Assembly: GCF_030409905.1 (NCBI RefSeq)
Contig: NZ_JAUFQT010000001.1
Coordinates: 1,758,001-1,822,000 of the forward strand
Reading direction: 5' to 3'
DNA length: 64,000 nt
Source: Echinicola jeungdonensis
Lineage (GTDB): Bacteria; Bacteroidota; Bacteroidia; Cytophagales; Cyclobacteriaceae
This document shows, piece after piece, positions 60,716-64,000 of the stretch; within the stretch, counting starts at the first letter, position 1; every line of letters begins with the position of its first letter. Position numbers and translations under genes: made by a program. The notes under the pieces are model-generated. The model was not told the origin of the DNA. It made no database searches and saw only the letters and a program-made list of their open reading frames with translations.

Positions 60716-63178
60716 ATGATCCAATTTCTGGGTATAAATAGAATCGCGTCCATCGTTCAAGGTAAAATATCCCAAAACCCAAGTCCGCAAGAAGTTCAAC
60801 AAATAGTTACCGATTCCCGAAAAATTGTAAGGGGAGAGGAGACCTTGTTTGTGGCACTTAAGGGGTTTAAATTTGATGGAGCGGATTTTATAGATGGGGC
60901 CTACCAGGAAGGTGTAAGAAATTTTATATTAAAAGAAGGAAATATTAGTTCCCATATCCCTCAGGCCAATGTTATCCAGGTTCCCGACCCCTTGGCTGCC
61001 CTTCAGGCTCTAGCCGCCTGGAATCGCAAACAATTCACAGGCCCGGTGGTGTCCATTACTGGTAGTAATGGGAAAACTATTATCAAGGAATGGTTGGGTC
61101 AAATCCTGAGCAGAAAACATAATTTGGCCAAAAGTCCCAAAAGTTATAATAGTCAGGTTGGGGTTCCACTGTCACTATTTGGCATTGAAGCATTTCATCA
61201 GGTAGCTGTAATAGAAGCCGGCATATCCCAACCCGGGGAAATGGAAAAGCTTCAAAAAATGATCCAACCCGATATTGGGATTTTTACTAATTTGGGAACC
61301 GCCCATGACGAAGGGTTTTCCAGCAGGGAAGAAAAGCTAAAAGAGAAGGCAAAACTTTTTGGGAATTGTAAGTTCATCATTTATCGCAAAGATCAAGAAA
61401 TGGTGAGCCAATATTTGGAGAGCAATTTTCCTGCTTCCCAATTGATTTCCTGGTCGGACAAACCGGGGGCAGATTATACCCTTTCGGTTAAAAAGGAGGA
61501 AGGCCAATCCAAGATCACCTTATTTAAACCTGACTTGAGCATTTATACCTTCCATTGCAGGTTTGAGGATGAAGCCAATTTGGAAAATCTTAGACATGCA
61601 ATTGTGGCGGCACTTACCCTGGGCATAAACATGGATGAAATCCAGGAAAGCATCCCCCAGCTCAAACCCATTGAAATGCGGTTGACCTTGAAGCCGGGGA
61701 TTAATCAATGCTTGTTAATCGATGATACATATAATAATGACCTGGCAGGATTGGACATTGCCCTTGAGTTTTTACAGAACCAAAGGCCTAAAAGGAGAAA
61801 AATCCTGATGCTTTCTGATTTGTTGGAAGCAGGGGAAAGCCATAAAGTTTACCAAAGGGTCAGCCAGTTAATTAGTCATTATCAAATAGATAAAATCTAT
61901 GGGGTAGGGAAAGACATAGTTCTATTGGAAAAAAGCTTTCCGGAAAAATCCCTCTTTTTCCCTAATACCAAAGAGTTGTTGGACCATTTAGATAGAGAAA
62001 ATTTCCAGGATGACTTGATATTGATCAAAGGAGCCAGGAAGTTTGAATTTGAGCAGGTGGTCAATAGGCTGCAGGAACGCATTCATGGGACTGTACTGGA
62101 AATCAATCTAAATGCTCTTAGTCATAATTTTAATTTTTACAAAAGAAGGCTCAAGCCTTCCACCAAGTTAATGGTCATGGTGAAAGCCTTTGCCTATGGC
62201 GGTGGCGCTACAGAAATTACCCACCATCTAGAACAGCTAAAAGCGGATTATTTGGCTGTTGCTTACACCGATGAGGGAGTTGCCCTTAGAAATGACGGCA
62301 TCCAACTACCCATTATGGTGCTTAATCCTGTGCCCGAATCCTTTCATAATTTATTGAAATACAAACTTGAGCCCGTTGTTTACAGCTTGTCTTTTTTTAA
62401 GCAGCTGGGTCAATTTTGTAAATCCTTTAAGGGAAAGGTAAAAATCCATCTTGATTTGGATACAGGTATGCATCGTTTGGGATTTTCCCAACGGGATTTG
62501 GAGGATTTGAATAGATTGATTGTTGAATATCCAGAACTGGAAATTGCCAGCCTATATACCCACATGGCCGGAGCTGATGAAGCTGCCCATGAAAACTTTT
62601 CGATGCAGCAACTAGAACTTTTTAAAAAAATGGGGGATAAAATAAAAAGTTACTTAGGTTATCAGCCATTGATGCATGCATTGAATTCTGCTGGGATTAT
62701 TCGTTATCCTGATTATCAATTTGACATGGTCAGATTGGGTATTGGTCTGTATGGGGTGGAGGTTAATGGGTTGTTTGAAAAAGCGCTTGATCCTATTAGT
62801 TGTCTAAAAACTACCGTATCCCAAATAAAAAAATTAAAGAAGGGGGAAACGGTGGGATATGGAAGAAAGGGAGTCATGCCTGAGGATGGGCAGATTGCCA
62901 CCATTGCCATTGGTTATGCAGATGGTTATGATAGGAGGTTTAGCAATGGCAAAGGCTATGTATTGATCCATGGCCAAAAAGCTCCTGTGATCGGGAATGT
63001 TTGTATGGACATGACCATGGTCAATGCCACGGGAATAGATGTACGGGAAGGTGATGAAGTTATCGTTTATGGGCAGGACATATCCCTCAAAACCCTTGCG
63101 CAGTCCATTGGAACCATTCCCTATGAATTACTTACGAATATCAGCAGTAGGGTGAAAAGGGTTTATTATTTGGATTAG
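60716..63178 (+). CDS. Bifunctional MurF ligase / alanine racemase
   Basis: An 820-residue fusion, as commonly found in Bacteroidota. Residues 1-455 are MurF (UDP-MurNAc-tripeptide:D-Ala-D-Ala ligase) with the P-loop VSITGSNGKTIIKEW near residue 118, VAVIEAGISQPGEMEKL and LIDDTYNNDLAGL. Residues 460-820 are alanine racemase with the PLP lysine in MVMVKAFAYGGG near residue 487, HLDLDTGMHRLGF and GNVCMDMTMVNAT. The two supply and use D-Ala for peptidoglycan. Stop codons of this gene and of the convergent wecB overlap by 4 bp. Confidence 0.96.
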   Translation: MIQFLGINRIASIVQGKISQNPSPQEVQQIVTDSRKIVRGEETLFVALKGFKFDGADFIDGAYQEGVRNFILKEGNISSHIPQANVIQVPDPLAALQALAAWNRKQFTGPVVSITGSNGKTIIKEWLGQILSRKHNLAKSPKSYNSQVGVPLSLFGIEAFHQVAVIEAGISQPGEMEKLQKMIQPDIGIFTNLGTAHDEGFSSREEKLKEKAKLFGNCKFIIYRKDQEMVSQYLESNFPASQLISWSDKPGADYTLSVKKEEGQSKITLFKPDLSIYTFHCRFEDEANLENLRHAIVAALTLGINMDEIQESIPQLKPIEMRLTLKPGINQCLLIDDTYNNDLAGLDIALEFLQNQRPKRRKILMLSDLLEAGESHKVYQRVSQLISHYQIDKIYGVGKDIVLLEKSFPEKSLFFPNTKELLDHLDRENFQDDLILIKGARKFEFEQVVNRLQERIHGTVLEINLNALSHNFNFYKRRLKPSTKLMVMVKAFAYGGGATEITHHLEQLKADYLAVAYTDEGVALRNDGIQLPIMVLNPVPESFHNLLKYKLEPVVYSLSFFKQLGQFCKSFKGKVKIHLDLDTGMHRLGFSQRDLEDLNRLIVEYPELEIASLYTHMAGADEAAHENFSMQQLELFKKMGDKIKSYLGYQPLMHALNSAGIIRYPDYQFDMVRLGIGLYGVEVNGLFEKALDPISCLKTTVSQIKKLKKGETVGYGRKGVMPEDGQIATIAIGYADGYDRRFSNGKGYVLIHGQKAPVIGNVCMDMTMVNATGIDVREGDEVIVYGQDISLKTLAQSIGTIPYELLTNISSRVKRVYYLD

Positions 63179-64000
63179 CCCTGGGTGACCCTCTTCTTTT
63201 CCCCATAAATCTGCCACAATTTTTCCACGATTCTGGTGGCTGAATGCCCGTCCCAAAGGAGTATGCCCCGGTATTGTTTCCAATTACCCTCAAGAATTTT
63301 CTCCATATAAGGTTTGAGCTTAGAGGGGTCTGTTCCGACCAGCTCATTTGTGCCTTGGGTTATAGTTTCGGGCCGCTCAGTATTATCCCTCAATGTCAAA
63401 CAAGGTACATTCATCACCGAGGCTTCCTCAGTGATTCCTCCCGAATCTGTTATGACCCCTCTGGCATTTTGGACCAGGTAATTGAACTCCAAATAGGATA
63501 GAGGTTCTGTATAATGTAATCTTGGATGTTCAATTCCCAGGTTTTTCAGGACTTTAGCCGTGCGGGGATGGACAGGGAAAACAATGGGCAATTCCCCAGA
63601 ACCTTCCAATATGGCCTCCATCATGGCCTTTAATTTTTCCTCTTGATCCACATTAGCTGGCCTGTGCAAGGTCAATACAAAATAGGATTTTTCCTTTAAT
63701 CGGTCATAAATTTCCCCATGAGGTTGTTTTAAGTTGGGCATTTCCTTTAAAAGTGTGTCTATCATGGTATTACCCACCCAATGGATTTTCCTTTCCGGCA
63801 CTCCATAATTGATTAAGTTCTCATTGGCCAATTCTGTGGTGGTAAAAAAATGGTCGGTTATGCTGTCGGTTACCATTCTATTGATTTCTTCAGGCATGCT
63901 CATGTCCCAAGAACGGATCCCGCCCTCTACATGAACCACTTGAACTTGCATTTTTTTGGCCGTTATGGAGCAAGCAAGGGTGGATGTGACATCGCCCACC
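63175..64000 (-). CDS. wecB: UDP-GlcNAc 2-epimerase, truncated at window edge
   Basis: The last 275 residues of a non-hydrolysing UDP-N-acetylglucosamine 2-epimerase. Visible motifs: GDVTSTLACSITAKKMQVQVVHVEGGIRSW at the edge, MPEEINRMVTDSITDHFFTT, VLTLHRPANVDQEEK, VFPVHPRTAKVLKNLGI, and GVITDSGGITEEASVMNVPCLTLRDNTERPET. It makes UDP-ManNAc for surface polysaccharide. The N-terminus lies beyond the window. Confidence 0.93.
   Translation of the reverse strand, partial: VGDVTSTLACSITAKKMQVQVVHVEGGIRSWDMSMPEEINRMVTDSITDHFFTTTELANENLINYGVPERKIHWVGNTMIDTLLKEMPNLKQPHGEIYDRLKEKSYFVLTLHRPANVDQEEKLKAMMEAILEGSGELPIVFPVHPRTAKVLKNLGIEHPRLHYTEPLSYLEFNYLVQNARGVITDSGGITEEASVMNVPCLTLRDNTERPETITQGTNELVGTDPSKLKPYMEKILEGNWKQYRGILLWDGHSATRIVEKLWQIYGEKKRVTQG

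Noticed and set aside
1..64000. CRISPR arrays, prophage modules, rRNA operons
   Set aside because: No regularly spaced direct repeats with unique spacers, no phage structural genes and no rRNA sequence were seen. The palindrome clusters lack regular spacing and identical repeats.

Overview
The window reads as a chromosomal segment of a Bacteroidota bacterium of the order Cytophagales, most likely family Cyclobacteriaceae. Evidence: a SusC/SusD polysaccharide-utilization locus with a hybrid two-component regulator, gliding-motility lipoproteins GldB and GldD, a fused MurF-alanine racemase, promoter -7 boxes of the form TAnnTTTG, and many lipoproteins. No species can be named from the sequence alone.

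Layout. 1-6.0 kb: end of an oxidoreductase, an AraC regulator with an unusual N-terminus, an SRPBCC protein, a pair of exported thioredoxin-fold proteins, a FetAB-like ABC exporter and a broken potassium channel. 6.2-21.3 kb: a fructan utilization locus on the minus strand. The hybrid sensor (18.5-21.3 kb) has a sugar-binding periplasmic domain. It precedes susC, susD, a GH32 fructanase, a DUF4960-type surface protein and two GH32-like lipoproteins, all in one direction and closed by a terminator at 6.24 kb. Fructokinase and fructose permease are not in the window. 21.5-24.2 kb: an intact IS21-family element with a 7-bp target duplication.

24.4-32.1 kb is the most interesting part. Four minus-strand genes lie in an integron-like cassette array: an unknown exported protein, a DpnII/MboI-like PD-(D/E)XK nuclease, an alpha/beta-hydrolase lipoprotein and an unknown protein with a nuclease-like motif. 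Three of them are followed by an attC-like palindrome of about 135-140 bp. The box closing each cassette is the reverse complement of the box in the site before it, as expected for excisable cassettes. Two of the three attC-like sites carry a group II intron at the same position (GT^T) and opposite to the cassette genes, like class IIC-attC introns. No integrase is in the window, so this is an integrase-less cluster as seen here. A HigA-type antitoxin lies next to it.

32.5-39.3 kb: MFS transporter, MaoC-like hydratase, TfoX-like protein, then a repeat-rich stretch. That stretch holds two copies of a composite palindromic repeat flanking a stand-alone tRNA-like gene (long variable arm, GUC anticodon, own promoter and terminator) and an IS1595-family element. 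TRIC channel, methyltransferase and patatin follow. 39.4-64 kb is ordinary core chromosome: M28 peptidase, GldD, a GHL10 hydrolase, a sodium symporter, a FAS1 protein, GldB, glycosyltransferase plus asparagine synthase, endonuclease III, an ECF sigma factor with a small partner, UvrA, a HisA-like isomerase, a CsaA-like protein, MurF-Alr and a truncated WecB. A dense cluster of short palindromes lies at 44.5-44.7 kb.
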